Assembly: GCA_905221605.1 (NCBI GenBank)
Contig: CAJNDS010002815.1
Location: 26,001 to 90,000 of the forward strand
Direction: 5' to 3'
Source: Symbiodinium natans
Taxonomy: Eukaryota > Sar > Dinophyceae > Suessiales > Symbiodiniaceae
Length of the DNA: 64,000 nt
In this document: positions 1 to 11,200 of the stretch, piece by piece
How positions within the stretch are numbered: the stretch's first letter is position 1
Layout of the letters: each line of letters starts with the position of its first letter
The notes under the pieces: model-generated
Seen by the model: only the letters and a program-made list of their open reading frames with translations
The model's database searches: none
What the model was told of the DNA's origin: nothing
Translations under genes and position numbers: made by a program

Positions 1-477
1 GTGCACAAGCTCATCCTCTACGTCGACACCAAATTACAGGAATGGCAAACCAGGAACAACGAGTCCTGTTTGCAGAACAATATCTTCTCACGCGCCGACA
101 TCCACATGATGATACACGTCCTCAAGTTTTTCAGCCCCAGACACGCAGAATGGCGCTTCACAAGAGAAATCTTCGGCCCGGACTACACCATCCTAGACTT
201 CAACGGCTCCACCTGCGCTATCCCCATGCAACCTCTACGTGACAATCTGACAGAGTGGCTACGTCAACACAAACGACTAGTCTCATCTCTACTGCACGCA
301 GAGCACGACCACCGGCAGCCCAACCATCCGCTCTCCAGCCACACGCTCTTCGAAGACGTAGGCACCATTTCAGACGAAGAAGAGCTCTGGCAAAGACGCC
401 AAGAATGGAATCCGGTTCAACGGTTCCCGACGACCACCTACAACAGCTACACCGAGCCGGACCTGTCCGTGGACTGA
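1..477 (+). CDS. Hypothetical protein, 3' part only (tandem ORF family, member 1)
   Basis: The frame is open from the first base to a TGA at 475-477, so the gene starts outside the window; the GTG at base 1 is not a supported start. The 158 visible residues have no signal peptide, membrane segment or known catalytic motif. Residues 2-20 (HKLILYVDTKLQEW region) resemble a segment of the third ORF downstream (around its residues 295-312) and more weakly the second ORF, which suggests a small tandem family. The C-terminal third is acidic (DEEELW) and low in hydrophobic residues. I do not recognise the family. The five ORFs in this cluster lie on the same strand with 140-520 bp spacers. Confidence 0.5.
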   Translation: MHKLILYVDTKLQEWQTRNNESCLQNNIFSRADIHMMIHVLKFFSPRHAEWRFTREIFGPDYTILDFNGSTCAIPMQPLRDNLTEWLRQHKRLVSSLLHAEHDHRQPNHPLSSHTLFEDVGTISDEEELWQRRQEWNPVQRFPTTTYNSYTEPDLSVD

Positions 478-807
478 TCTCTTCGAAGACACAAGACCCA
501 ATTCCACCCACCCCTGGATGGAAGACCCGTAGACCAATGCGGACAAGATCCGTTTGCAGTGCGTTGTGAAGTCTGAAAACTTAGAAGTTCGCAGTTCAGC
601 CTTTCGGAGCATGCATTCCACTGAGCAGAGACATGATTTGCCTGTGATGCATCCTTTCCACGACCAGCATACCGGTACAAGGGCAGAAGTACTGCTATAA
701 CAGCATGCCGTTGAGTAGTTGAAAAGCGCATTCCCATGTTGAGCTGCAAATAGCATGTGACATGCGGTGAGAGACCTTCAAGCAGTTACTGTACATAGCA
801 GAGCAAG
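478..807. other. Spacer between tandem ORFs
   Basis: No coding frame or repeat of note is visible. The stretch separates the first two related ORFs and presumably holds the 3' UTR of one and the 5' region of the next. Confidence 0.4.
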
Positions 808-2214
808 ATGGATCAAATCATCCCTCTGATACTCCCGGAGCTCGGCAAGAAATACAGAGTCATCTTCATGGACCAGGGCATCTCCAGGGACCTCAGGCAC
901 ATGACAGACGAGGAAGTGAAGTTTCACCTTCAAGCACTACGAGCAAAAAGGAACAACACGATGTTGCGCCTGGACCCTACCCTTTCCCCCCATCCTCATC
1001 TACAGCATTCCCTCGCGCAACACGACGACCCAGAGTCTTTGATACATCGATGCGTCACGCAGGATCTACCCGCGGAAGCTGACTCCCTGGCCGCAGGCCA
1101 ACAGCGACTACACAAAGGAGCCGTTTTCGCCCATCAGATTTTGCGAGCCCAACTACGCCATCGATACGGTCTGCCTCTTCCATTTCAGTTTGCGGACCAT
1201 GCAAGATCCCGACCAGTCGTACAGTACGCGAACCTGAACACCACGATCATTCACGGCTTCTACATGGAGATGTACCAAAGCCAAATCCTGAAATGCGTTA
1301 GCAAACAAGTCAACAATGCGATCCAAACCATCAAACAAGGAGAACCTGACTTCGTTACGTTCAAGTTCCTCGTACGCAATGAAGAGCTCCCCAGGGACTT
1401 CTACCGCCATCTGGTGGATATGCGTATACTACCGGAAACACAAAAACATATCTATCCCATGCACGACCACAGATGCACGTGGCCAGCCGTGTTGGCATTT
1501 CAGTGGCGCAACAAACGGATGACAAAGGGTGGCACGGAACTCGTCTTTGAGCCGCAACCCGTCAGTCAAATCCCATATAGACACGTGGACCGCAGCGACC
1601 TCTTTATCGAGGAGTGCTACTTCGCACATCGCGGCATGCTGGGATTATATGTCCAACACACGCCCCAAGTCACAGAGGAGTACCAGACTGGTCACATACA
1701 ATGCCTGATGATGCTCAACTACATCCAGGCCATATCGCATGAACAAGCCTGGCCAGAGTTATCCTCCATCGAGTACCTCGCCGCCCAACTATGTGAAAAT
1801 GATCCCACCAGACATTTTCGTATTATCCGTATGTTCAACATCCACAACACCATACGCACCTGGTACTACTTGTTCATCCAAGGGGACACACAGTTCATGA
1901 CCTACGACGAGGTATCCACCATTCTCAAACGTCTGGAACAACACGGCATATGCCCTCATAGAACCAGAGAGATGACCGACAATGGATCCCGCGTTGATTT
2001 CGACTTGCAACAACTCGCACAAGACATGCAGGAGGAGTTCGCGGACACAGAGGGAGGCCCACCATTCAGTGAACTCTGGATAGACACGCACTGCCACTTC
2101 ATCGTCAAGTTCTGGCACTACCAGTTTCCGCCCAACGCGTACTACAGGACCACCCCGATGCGCATGAATACCAATGGACAGACTTTTCCCATTTACTCCC
2201 ACCCAATTATTTAA
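808..2214 (+). CDS. Hypothetical protein, 468 aa (tandem ORF family, member 2)
   Basis: An uninterrupted ORF starts at ATG 808 and ends at TAA 2214. It has no hydrophobic helix long enough for a membrane span, and no signal peptide. The protein is rich in His, Gln, Arg and Tyr. Around residues 341-370 (FNIHNTIRTWYYLF, then an MTYDEVSTILKRLE-like helix) it can be aligned by eye with residues about 297-330 of the next ORF, where a TITNQIWTW stretch is followed by MSPSEVYTLLKNI. The shared order, two aromatic-rich helices followed by a D/S-E-V-x-T-(I/L)-L-K helix, is the basis for calling them paralogues. The function is unknown. It could be a host tandem array or the accessory genes of a mobile element. 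Confidence 0.6.
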   Translation: MDQIIPLILPELGKKYRVIFMDQGISRDLRHMTDEEVKFHLQALRAKRNNTMLRLDPTLSPHPHLQHSLAQHDDPESLIHRCVTQDLPAEADSLAAGQQRLHKGAVFAHQILRAQLRHRYGLPLPFQFADHARSRPVVQYANLNTTIIHGFYMEMYQSQILKCVSKQVNNAIQTIKQGEPDFVTFKFLVRNEELPRDFYRHLVDMRILPETQKHIYPMHDHRCTWPAVLAFQWRNKRMTKGGTELVFEPQPVSQIPYRHVDRSDLFIEECYFAHRGMLGLYVQHTPQVTEEYQTGHIQCLMMLNYIQAISHEQAWPELSSIEYLAAQLCENDPTRHFRIIRMFNIHNTIRTWYYLFIQGDTQFMTYDEVSTILKRLEQHGICPHRTREMTDNGSRVDFDLQQLAQDMQEEFADTEGGPPFSELWIDTHCHFIVKFWHYQFPPNAYYRTTPMRMNTNGQTFPIYSHPII

Positions 2215-2360
2215 ACCAATGCACCAGTTTCGTCCGATGAAAAAGATGCTTGCTAGTTGTGCGAGATCAATCCGCAGTGCATGAGTAAGCCCAAGCCACC
2301 TCACCCGTCCCCGGTGCTCAGAGCTCGGTACCACCACTCATTTATCTAGCCCAGAGCAAT

Positions 2361-3680
2361 ATGATCCCGGACACGTCCATCACAACGATCCTGGAGTACA
2401 TGTACTGGCACTACGAAATCAACATCGGCTTGAAAAGACACGAGTTTGAGTCCCACTTCAGTGACGCCCAGCTAACTCGCATGAGAGAGCAACTTGCCAG
2501 GCTTCGGCACCAACATCCACAACCTATACAACTTCTACGGTGGAGTCCAGCTAGAGCACTGACAGTTCCGGCTTCTACCACAGTGGCCTGGCTTCCTCAA
2601 CATGTACCGCCAGCTGGACCATACGGACCCTTCGTGCAGATCAACAGCGAAGACCACATTCAAATCACAGGACTGGTCCTCCCGCTCCATGAAATCAACG
2701 CGTTGAGATGGACGTGCAAAGCATTCGAAGGTCAGTGCCACAAACTATACAATGCAGGACCCGACCTTCGATACATGCACCATTGTCTACGGTGCACCCC
2801 AGAACCACAATGGACAATCCACGAGGACGAGCACAGAATCCAGCTGGACATGGCACACCTTGCTCGATGCATGCTCCGCTTCCGTCAACCGGACCAACCA
2901 TATCCTCACATAGGCGAATCAGCCGAACATCTGTTCCACGTGGACCCGCAAGTTTTGGACGACATCATTCAGACTCAACTCAACTACTTCTACCTGTTCG
3001 CATTCCATTTAGCGATTGATCGACAACAGGAACGTGCGATGCTTCACACGTACACGGACCCCGGCGACATCGAACCTCCGATGTACCACGAATCTCATGT
3101 CGAGTTTCCCGACACATATCCGCAATGGACGGATGGCACAGACATATCCGAGATATACGGCGTGCTCCTTACGACCCTCCCTCTACAACCGTGGAAGATC
3201 ATCAGCGCCGCTCATCGATTTCTACATCATCGACATCTCCAGCACTTCATCAAGTACACCACCATCACCAACCAGATTTGGACGTGGCAAGTACACCAAG
3301 AAGTCGATTTCAACATCAGAATGTCACCCAGCGAAGTGTACACCCTCCTCAAGAACATTGCGTCGTACTGCCAACAGAGCTACAACTTCACCAACTCAGA
3401 TGAACACAGGGACATAGTGGAACAACAAGCCCAATGTGATCGCACCTTCGCCACGACCTTGATGATCAACTACTACAAGGATGCGGTGGCCATCCTGATG
3501 CGACCCAAGCCCATTGCTACAGCTACGATACATTGGATGCGGCAGCACAACCAAACTATCCAGAACATCATGCACCACGCGCTCAACGACAACAGAGAAT
3601 ATCTGCTCAACTACCACCACATGCGGCGAACGGACTTCAGACACAGTGGAGCACCAGTCACGACCCATCCCGATCATTAA
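2361..3680 (+). CDS. Hypothetical protein, 439 aa (tandem ORF family, member 3)
   Basis: The ORF runs from ATG 2361 to TAA 3680, 146 bp after the previous ORF. Like its neighbour it is a soluble, His/Gln-rich protein without recognisable catalytic motifs. It shares with the preceding ORF a segment near residues 297-330 (W-x-W followed by a S/D-E-V-x-T-L-L-K helix), and its HFIKYTTITNQIWTW stretch resembles the start of the first ORF. I do not recognise a family. It is intact, has no intron, and sits in the middle of the same-strand cluster at 1-5222. Confidence 0.6.
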   Translation: MIPDTSITTILEYMYWHYEINIGLKRHEFESHFSDAQLTRMREQLARLRHQHPQPIQLLRWSPARALTVPASTTVAWLPQHVPPAGPYGPFVQINSEDHIQITGLVLPLHEINALRWTCKAFEGQCHKLYNAGPDLRYMHHCLRCTPEPQWTIHEDEHRIQLDMAHLARCMLRFRQPDQPYPHIGESAEHLFHVDPQVLDDIIQTQLNYFYLFAFHLAIDRQQERAMLHTYTDPGDIEPPMYHESHVEFPDTYPQWTDGTDISEIYGVLLTTLPLQPWKIISAAHRFLHHRHLQHFIKYTTITNQIWTWQVHQEVDFNIRMSPSEVYTLLKNIASYCQQSYNFTNSDEHRDIVEQQAQCDRTFATTLMINYYKDAVAILMRPKPIATATIHWMRQHNQTIQNIMHHALNDNREYLLNYHHMRRTDFRHSGAPVTTHPDH

Positions 3681-3867
3681 GACAATGACCACGTCCTCCG
3701 ACCTGAGACCCACTGCTGACCACACAGCTAAAAGAAGCGTCGGAGAAGCTCATGCTGCCTCTTGTGTTGCACAGTGTGCTTGATATGTTCCCCTTCCCTT
3801 GCCCCCACCACTGCTTTCCCATCTGAAGTAGACAGCTCAGTGACCACGTAGACCTCATCACAGCGCA

Positions 3868-4330
3868 ATGACGTCCAATGAAGTGATGGCGGCATGGCTC
3901 ATCATGGCCGCATCGGACCCCAACGACATCACCACATGCTACCTCCGGCTCCCGGACCATGACAAAGCTCTAGCCGCACAGCACATCACCAACGCCATCA
4001 TGTGCAACGACGTTCAAAGGCTCCAACATGGCCACAGACCTCTCGGAGAACCTGAAGAGCAACGTGATTCCCCTGCGTCCAAGAAGGTCAAAACAGAAGG
4101 CAATCCAGACTCCACACGCGCCACTCCCCCAAGCTCGGCATCGGCATCTAACACCCGCTTCCTCAACTACAAGGGTTTCGCTCCTCTTTGCTGGTGACAA
4201 ACCCATCGACCTCGACTCGAAACCCGGGATGTCCACTCGCACTCACCCAAACCTCAACAACGAAGTGGACCCCAACGTAGTGTTCGTCACCAAGAAGAGC
4301 ACCATCTATCACCCGCAAAGGATGCGGTAA
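3868..4330 (+). pseudogene. Small hypothetical ORF, probably frameshifted
   Basis: An ORF starts at ATG 3868 and stops at TGA 4197 (109 aa). It begins with a helix-rich segment and ends in a polar tail with a basic patch (PASKKVKTEG) that could be a nuclear localisation signal. A second frame that overlaps it continues from about 4150 to TAA 4330 with protein-like sequence (KPIDLDSKPGMSTRTHPN and, near the end, VFVTKKSTIYHPQ). This suggests one gene broken by an indel near 4150-4195, or an unseen intron. No family is recognised. The same-strand order and spacing match the two ORFs upstream. Confidence 0.4.
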
Positions 4331-4851
4331 GATAATTAATTCAGCCGAGCAAGACGTCAAGTCCGACCAGAAGGCAGAGGTTGAGATGTTGTTCAAACCA
4401 TGCTCGACGTGCAGACCGTAATATCCTCAACCCCATCCCCCATTGGCATCAGACCTTATGGGCGCTGAGTAGGAACATGTGGCTTAGATGCACCACCGAC
4501 GCGGACTTTAACGCATGCAGAGCATCTTTCAGTTTTTGAGAGAGTGTGCAATTGCGCCAAAACATCTGACAATCAGTGTTCGACGCAGTTTCACACAGGG
4601 TTATTCCACGACCAGATGAACCACAGAACAGCGTCAAACAGCTGCCCTCGATGCTGAGCGTCAAGTGTCTGTGCAATGTCATCCTAGTGTGTGCGAATCA
4701 TTTGTCGAACGAAAGAGACTGGAGCCGTAAGTCGATGTAACATTTTCTTTGATTTGCTGCCTTGTGATCGTCATGTGCAGCTGCTTTGCATAGAGTAGCT
4801 GTTCCCATCACCTTGCTACACGCGCCTCCTTAACATCGGCAACACGATCCC
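4331..4851. other. Spacer, no gene seen
   Basis: No convincing coding frame or repeat was found in this stretch between the fourth and fifth ORFs of the cluster. Confidence 0.35.
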
Positions 4852-5222
4852 ATGACCAGCTACGAGATCATGTACCACTCCCGCGACATCCAGACCAGGG
4901 CGGACTTCGAGTATGTGATGAGTCACGAGGAGAGCACCAAGCGGGTGCAGGACATGCTCCTGAAGTGCCAAAAAAGGGATGATTACCATACACCCAGAAG
5001 CAGATCGTGTCCAAATCCCAATTGACATCGGAAGCATCACAAGCACGGGAAGTCAAGAAGATGAAATGCCACCCAACGGAGGACAGATATCTCGCCTGTC
5101 CAATTTGCAGGATTGCTTCCAGAACAGTGCGACAATGGGAAATTCACCTGCTAACGGCACCGCACAAACAAGCCAAACAAAGAGCTGAAAAGTTCGTGGA
5201 CTTGGACTACCTCTACGTGTGA
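4852..5222 (+). pseudogene. C2H2 zinc-finger protein, small, apparently frameshifted
   Basis: One frame starts at ATG 4852 and reads about 57 residues before a TGA near 5028. A second frame, open from 4983 to TGA 5222, carries the recognisable part: a single zinc finger of the form C-x2-C-x12-H-x5-H (CPICRIASRTVRQWEIH, then the second His at APHKQ), preceded by a Lys-rich linker and followed by a basic helix (KQAKQRAEK). The wide His-His spacing is like U1/matrin-type C2H2 fingers that bind RNA or DNA. The two frames would join with a single lost base near 4983, so this is probably a recent pseudogene or has a sequencing error. It is the last ORF of the same-strand cluster. Confidence 0.5.
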
Positions 5223-5300
5223 ATTCCATGCTCTCAATCCATTTGTCGCCCCGAAAGGGGTGTGTGTGGCACACCGCTGTACATGCGGGAAGTTGACGTA

Positions 5301-5350
5301 CCTGCAGTGATGGTTATAGACGTCCTGCAGTGATGGTTATAGACGTCCTG
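5301..5350. repeat. 23-bp tandem duplication
   Basis: The unit CCTGCAGTGATGGTTATAGA followed by CGT occurs twice in perfect tandem (5301-5323 and 5324-5346), with the start of a third copy. Confidence 0.85.
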
Positions 5351-5559
5351 TAACGCAAGCTGTGTATGGTGCATCATCGCTGTTGCTTCAACCAGTCCTT
5401 CAAGAACGAGATTTTCATTTTGGGCATTTGGTGTTTGAGCATGGGTGAATTCTTGATGTCGTGAGCATGACACACCCCAAACCCCAGAAGACCTCGAGCC
5501 CATCAAGCTTGAGTGGATCGTGATGCTTTCAGCTTGTGTGTTGTGAATAGCAACTGAGC

Positions 5560-5935
5560 AGAATTGCGTGAGCATATCATTTTAGCATGGTGATGGAACA
5601 TGTCGAGCATGATGATGGACGAAAGCATGGAGAAGGTTCGGAACATGAGTGCTAGAGCATATGAGCTTGCACTGTGGAGCATCGGAGCGCGATGAGCAGA
5701 GTTGCGGGAGCATGAAGTGTGTAGCATTAGAGCATGACTTGCAGAGCATCTGAGCGTGATGAGCAGAATTGTGCCAGCATCAATTGTGGGGCATCAGAGC
5801 ATGAATTGTAGAGCTTCTGTGCGTGGTGAGCAAGCTTCTGAGCGTGGTGAGCAAACTTGGTTGAGCATGAGTGGTGGAGCATCAGAGCATGACTTGCAGA
5901 GCATCTGAGCGTGATGAGCACAGTTGAAGGAACAT
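5560..5935. repeat. Degenerate GAGCAT-rich minisatellite
   Basis: Short units built on GAGCAT, GAGCGTGATGAGCA and GCATGACTTGCAGAGCATCT recur irregularly. The clearest copies are at about 5730-5764, 5795-5850 and 5878-5925. Open frames on either strand here are only consequences of the repeat. Confidence 0.75.
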
Positions 5936-6086
5936 TTCAAGTACCTCATAGTATATTTCATATAAACCTTAATTCGCGACCCTTCTACCTCATCACTTTC
6001 GGACTCCTCTACTACCTCTTGCTTGAGCATCTCTACCTTCGGAGCATCTCCATCTACCAGTTTATGTGGAAGCACTAAAACAAAAA

Positions 6087-6112
6087 GTGTGTGTGTGTGT
6101 GTGTGTGTGTGT
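6087..6112. repeat. (GT)n microsatellite
   Basis: A run of thirteen GT dinucleotides without interruption. Confidence 0.95.
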
Positions 6113-6427
6113 CATAGCGTTTTGGGCTTTCAACTTATGCATACACAGGTTCGTGGGTTCTCTTTTGGTCGATATGTGTGCAAATGGCTTTGAGGGTGTG
6201 TTTGGTCAGCTGGATGCTGCACTGTGTGTATGAACACGATACATTTTTCGAGATTGTTTTGGGGAACTTAAGGGAAACCCATCTGTTAAGCACCCTTGGC
6301 CCTGTGGCAACATCTGCAAGCAAAATTCCGAAGCCCTGCGAGTTTCTGAGGTTTAGAGTTTAGGGTTCAAGGTTTATTTAGGGTATAGGCTTCCGGTTGA
6401 GGGTTACAGGTTTCGGCGCTGTGCTCA

Positions 6428-7799
6428 TCACATGGCGAAGTCCTGAGGCACAACTGTAATGAGGTGGCCATCCTGCCGAGTGATGCAAGGACCACGAATG
6501 TGTAGGCTGTTAATGAAGCAAGCATTCTCGCTTCCTTTAAAAACATTCGGCCTCTTGTCCTTCTCGTAAAAGGTGCAGCAGGTGAACATGTACCCTGCAA
6601 AACTGCAATGGTACAGAACCTTTGCGACACCTTCAGGACTCGCCGCCAGCACCACATCCCCAGACTTGATGAGTCGCCATCTGGGCAAGGTAACACTGCT
6701 GCTCCACTGCAAGCCCGGTGCCGCCGCCAGGTCAAAGTGCTTGCAGAACATATCTGCCAACATAGGATCGGCTGCCCTTGGGCTTTGTAAGCACAAACCG
6801 GGCACGAGCTCATTCGTGTCGAGTGCATCTGAATGTGTTAAAAACACTTCTTGAAGTAAATGCCTTTCGCTTGGGAGTTTGTCTGAGCATTTGCAAAGCG
6901 TTTGAGCTCTTTGTGTCTCCTCTCATGCACAAAACATGCTACGAGGGATTTGTTCCGGAGATACTGTGTGGCCAGATGCAGGGCGAGGTGGCCTTTGGGA
7001 AGGAAGGTGGCAGTGGGGTAACTGGACTGATAGGCCTCAAGATGTGCTCGGATCGCCTGCCTCAGAACGGTGTGCTCCACATCTCCAGTGGCTGTCTTCT
7101 GCAAGATGTCCAGAACCCGGCATAGCAACATGAACGAATTGATGGCATTGCGAGCTGCAGCCCCCAAGGGTCGTGCATCTCTAACCTCCTGCAGGCATAG
7201 CCTGAACACTGGGTAGAAACCGAGGGCTTCCGAGGCTGACGATTTGATGTCGTAGTCCTTCGTCTTTTTCTTCTCCAGGAACTCCCTTACAGTGCTTGCC
7301 TTGGACCTGATCCATGCTGGCCATTCAAAGGCCTGAACTGCCTGATGCAGAGCCCCTGTGTGGGGTCAAAGGCCTCCAGCACGGCCGAACTGCACAAGGC
7401 ACCTTTGGGGCAATAGTTCAGGCCCAGATTGGTCTGCAAGGTGTCGAACTCGCCCTTGTTCAGGACATCATGTTGCTCTCGCAGGTACTGGAGAGTCCTC
7501 TGCAGGGAGGTCTTGCTGTGGATCAGAAACCTTGTCTCATCGGTGCAGGTGTGGAGCACCATGTTCTCGTGTAGTGACTCTGGGGCATTCCGACAGAGGA
7601 AGCAAAGCATCTTGCCGCTTGCCCCCTTGCATTCCAACATGTGTTTCAGTGCTGATTCGTCGCCTAGCAGCACATCCACCTTTGCCACGAGAACGAAGCC
7701 TGGGTTTCCAGGCCAGCCCATGTTCACTCCATGCCGAAGGTTGCAAAGACAATGCCCTCCGCCTGCATGCACGACCACCACACCTGGCAGCAGCTGCAA
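6428..7799 (-). pseudogene. DNA-transposase-like gene (CACTA/Tnp2-like), broken
   Basis: Three minus-strand frames follow each other. The 5'-most (7799 to 7287) contains KVDVLLGDESALKHMLECKG followed by a zinc-type pair in MLCFLCRN, recalling the GD-x-A...KGA-G...C-x-x-C block of Tnp2-like transposases. The second (open from about 7335 to 6838) holds PKGHLALHLATQYLRN and then CFVHERRHKELKRFAN, matching the H-x3-H...E-R-x-H-K-x3-K pattern near the C-terminus of these enzymes. The third (6847 to 6428) reads GDVVLAASPEGVAKV, a plausible C-terminal domain. The shifts near 7335 and 6845 put the three parts in different frames, so it is a decayed copy or has unrecognised introns. Upstream ORFs to 8039 may be its N-terminus. 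Family assignment is from memory of motif patterns and is moderate. Confidence 0.5.
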
Positions 7800-8040
7800 T
7801 CTCTAACTCTCCTTTTCCGGCGCAAAGGAGGAGCTCTCGGCAGTGCTCTTCGAGGTGGCAAAGGCCACTGGCAGCTCCAAACAGGAGAAGGATCCACAGA
7901 CGACAGGGCAGTCAGTGATGCGACAAAGACAACGACCGAGAAGTTGGAGCGACTGGTTGCGAGGTGCCTGAAGATTGGTCTTCTCTGGCCCACACATCAT
8001 CTCCACGGCCATTGGAGCAGGATTGTCAGCATCGAACAAT

Positions 8041-8227
8041 GTTCCCTGGCTTTATTAAAGTTGGGAGCGTCTGTCTCCTTCCTTGTTAAGTTGTTGAGTG
8101 TGAACGCACGTTCTCTCTCTTGCAAACTTCCTCAGGGTGGGAGCCTCTTTGCTTTACTAGCACCTTTTGGCAAATTTGTCTTGCGCATTGTGCAGTACGG
8201 ATAGCTTCGGCGTGAGGTATCTGCACC
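8041..8227. other. 5' flank of the methyltransferase ORF
   Basis: No repeat or coding frame in register with the ORF is seen. No intact dinoflagellate spliced-leader relic was found by eye before the ATG at 8228. Confidence 0.3.
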
Positions 8228-11200
8228 ATGTCGCAAGATCGAATCAGCAACATCGATGGAAGCGCATTTCAGTGTCTTGCCGACTTCATGTTGGGTCATC
8301 TCACTGAGTATGATGCTCTCTTTGCCAGAACACCAGCAACACATTTGTTGGAGTATCTTAGAGATGGATGTATCGTGTCTACACAAACTATGCAAGAATT
8401 GCGCCAAGTGCAGGGCTCAGAGCTCCAATCTATCTTACTCGTCAACCCTAGTAAGAATTTCCTTCATAATCTCAGGAAGGGTCTTACACAACAGACGAGT
8501 ATAACGATCGTGAGTAATTTGCACAGCTCACTTTCCATATCGGACATCCCATGTGTACTCTTCAGGAGTTATGATGAAGACTTCCTTCGTCAAATCCACA
8601 GCTTGACGGTTATTGGTGCCATTGAAGTGCAGGGCAAACGGGAATTTGTATACTTGGTCACTTACATTCCCAGCAGCTACCCTGTCCATCACACTTGCTA
8701 CTACATTGCCATAACGCCTTCTATGAAGCAAGAAGCCGCCAATACTGAAGTCATCATCGCTGGCACTGTTGGAATATTTGACGAGGAAGTTAAACACCTC
8801 AGTCGAGACTTTGGATTAGCTCACATTAGGAAGCCGCAGCAGCCCATCGTTGCGTTAACTGATCAGGAGAATCGATGTGTTGTTTGCCTCAGAGCGCCTA
8901 AGATCAGCGTTAGTCAACTTCAAGCGCTTATGCTGAAGGTTGAAGAGATGTATGATAAGGTGCTCAAACAAACTGAAGGCAAATCACAAATTGAGCTCCA
9001 GGTCTGGTATCGCTTTGCGCCTCTTGAAGGGATGCCGGGCAATAGTGTCAACTTCGTTGACCTCCCGTATACTATCAACTCTGCCCGAACTAAGGATGAA
9101 GCCTTTCAAGTGCATTGCATTCTCAATCAGCACAGGCTTATGAATGCGTTCCACACTGCCCCGGGAAAGTATCTGAGAATCTTTGCGGACCCCTATCAGC
9201 TTCAGAAAGCTATCCTGGGTCTTCGGCAAAAGCAGCTTACCATCCCTGACAGCCTCGCGTTGCATGCCGCAAGATTTCACATTTGCAATGTGAAGAACTC
9301 ACAGGAAATCTTTGCTTGGAAGGTGACTCAACCTTTCAACTCTACAGAGGTCTCTCTACAGATCACCTTTCACAATTGCACCGGGGACATGCAAGACATT
9401 ATTCAGGATCTTGAGTACATCAAAATTCCGGTGCAGTACAGAGGAATCGTACATGTATTAGCTGGCACTGATGTTGTCATACCTGCTGTCCATGTAACTG
9501 CTACTGTCGCCGCTGCCGATGCGCTCACCCAATGTCAATATTTCGACCTTCCTTGTGGAAGAACTGAAGTGCAATTGCTGCAAGAGGTTGTTGATGCCCC
9601 AAGATGGAGCAATAAGCCCATTAATCACATTTCCGAGAACCCTAGAGAACATTTTTTGAATTGCCACTCTGGGAGCGATAAGATTGGGCAAGGAAGATTG
9701 ATCCATGTAAGAGCAAGGGATGAGTATCACCCCTTATCCAAGCAACGAATTGCTAGTACAATTTGGCACAAGGATGACCTTGAAACACATTTCCTGATCA
9801 TCGACAGACAGGCGCCTTATGTTGTTCTGACTGGTAAATGTGAGGATGTTCCGGAACTAGTGAAGCTGCAGAGTGTCCAGACATTTCTCAGCCAAAATGA
9901 AGCCTTTCAAGGTTGGAGAGTGCCAGAAAACCTTCCTAAGGCTTCCCAAGAGGATGAAGACTTTACTGCTGAAATGGGATCTATCCAGTACTTGCTTGTC
10001 CGCATTACTGGTAAGACTGAACTAGAGATCCCGCTAGTTCTCAAAAATGGTCAACATCTCGCTTGTCATCCGGGATCTTCTGCGAGTAACAATGTTCTCA
10101 TCTCCCTACACCAGGGCGCGCTTCTATTCATGCCACGATGTCACTCATGTGATATCATCAAGTTGGTAGGGATTAATACTAGCGTCATCCATGCTTTTAA
10201 CATCCGCACTGATGATAGACTTAAGGCTACCGCAGCTAATAAGCCGAACAAAGCCAGATGTGCCAATCATCAGGATGAGAAGTCAAGCAAGGTTGCCATG
10301 GAGCAATCGGATACTGCCCAGTGCCCGACTTTGCTTCATGGAAAGCCTCCTGCTGTTAAAGGTGATGATGCGGCTGCCAACATGTTACCGGAAAATCCTG
10401 CCTCAGCACAGTTGAGTCAAGAAGGTGGGATTGGTAAAAGAAATATTGAGAGTAGCAAGGAAAAAGTTGAGATTGCTAGAAGACGTAATACTGTTTTAAG
10501 GTTTCAGGCGGAAGTCCCGGCCAACGTTCAAGAAGAAGTGCAAAGGCGCATTGCTGGCCTTTATTGCCCTGTTGCTGCTGCCTATCGAGTCATCTCGTGT
10601 GCTCAATGGAGCAAAGAGCAATGCCAGCATTACGCCCCCTTTCCTAAACAAGCAGCTCTTGTCCTTGCTGCGGTTGGATATAATATTCGTGAGGCCGCTC
10701 GAGCAAAGCTTGCACACATACTTGGTCTGACCTATCTTCAATTGGCAAGTGCTACACCATTGGAGCTTCAGAGCTTTACTGAGGTGTATAGTAAGGCCAT
10801 TTGGGCTATTCCGGCCAAGGAGCAATACACCATGCTTGTCCAGATCCATTGCAAGTGCTCCATGTGCCAGCAGCCGCAGCCCATTCTTGCTCTACCGTTG
10901 CATTCTGAACAGGACTCCTCTGATCAGATCAGTATCCTTGCTGATCTAGGTCAACTTGCTGACCTTGCGATTGCGTGCATGCAGCAAAACTTGAGCCCTC
11001 GCAATGACACGTGCAAACTTGTCATTCAAAGACTTCCGTCTTTCTTCTGCCTTCTCACACAGAAGATTCAGAAAAGCTCTCTTGCGCAAGTCTGCAAAAG
11101 CGAGGCTGATATTCAAAGCTTTCTTGGCAGTACGGTATCAGTCATGCAGCAGGCATATATTGTCGTTGCACTCGTTCTGCATGATCCTAGTGCTAAGCAC

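Noticed and set aside
4966-4982. Programmed -1 frameshift at the A-rich run before the zinc-finger frame
   Set aside because: A -1 shift there would meet TGA at 4980-4982 at once; a lost base after 4982 explains the frames better.
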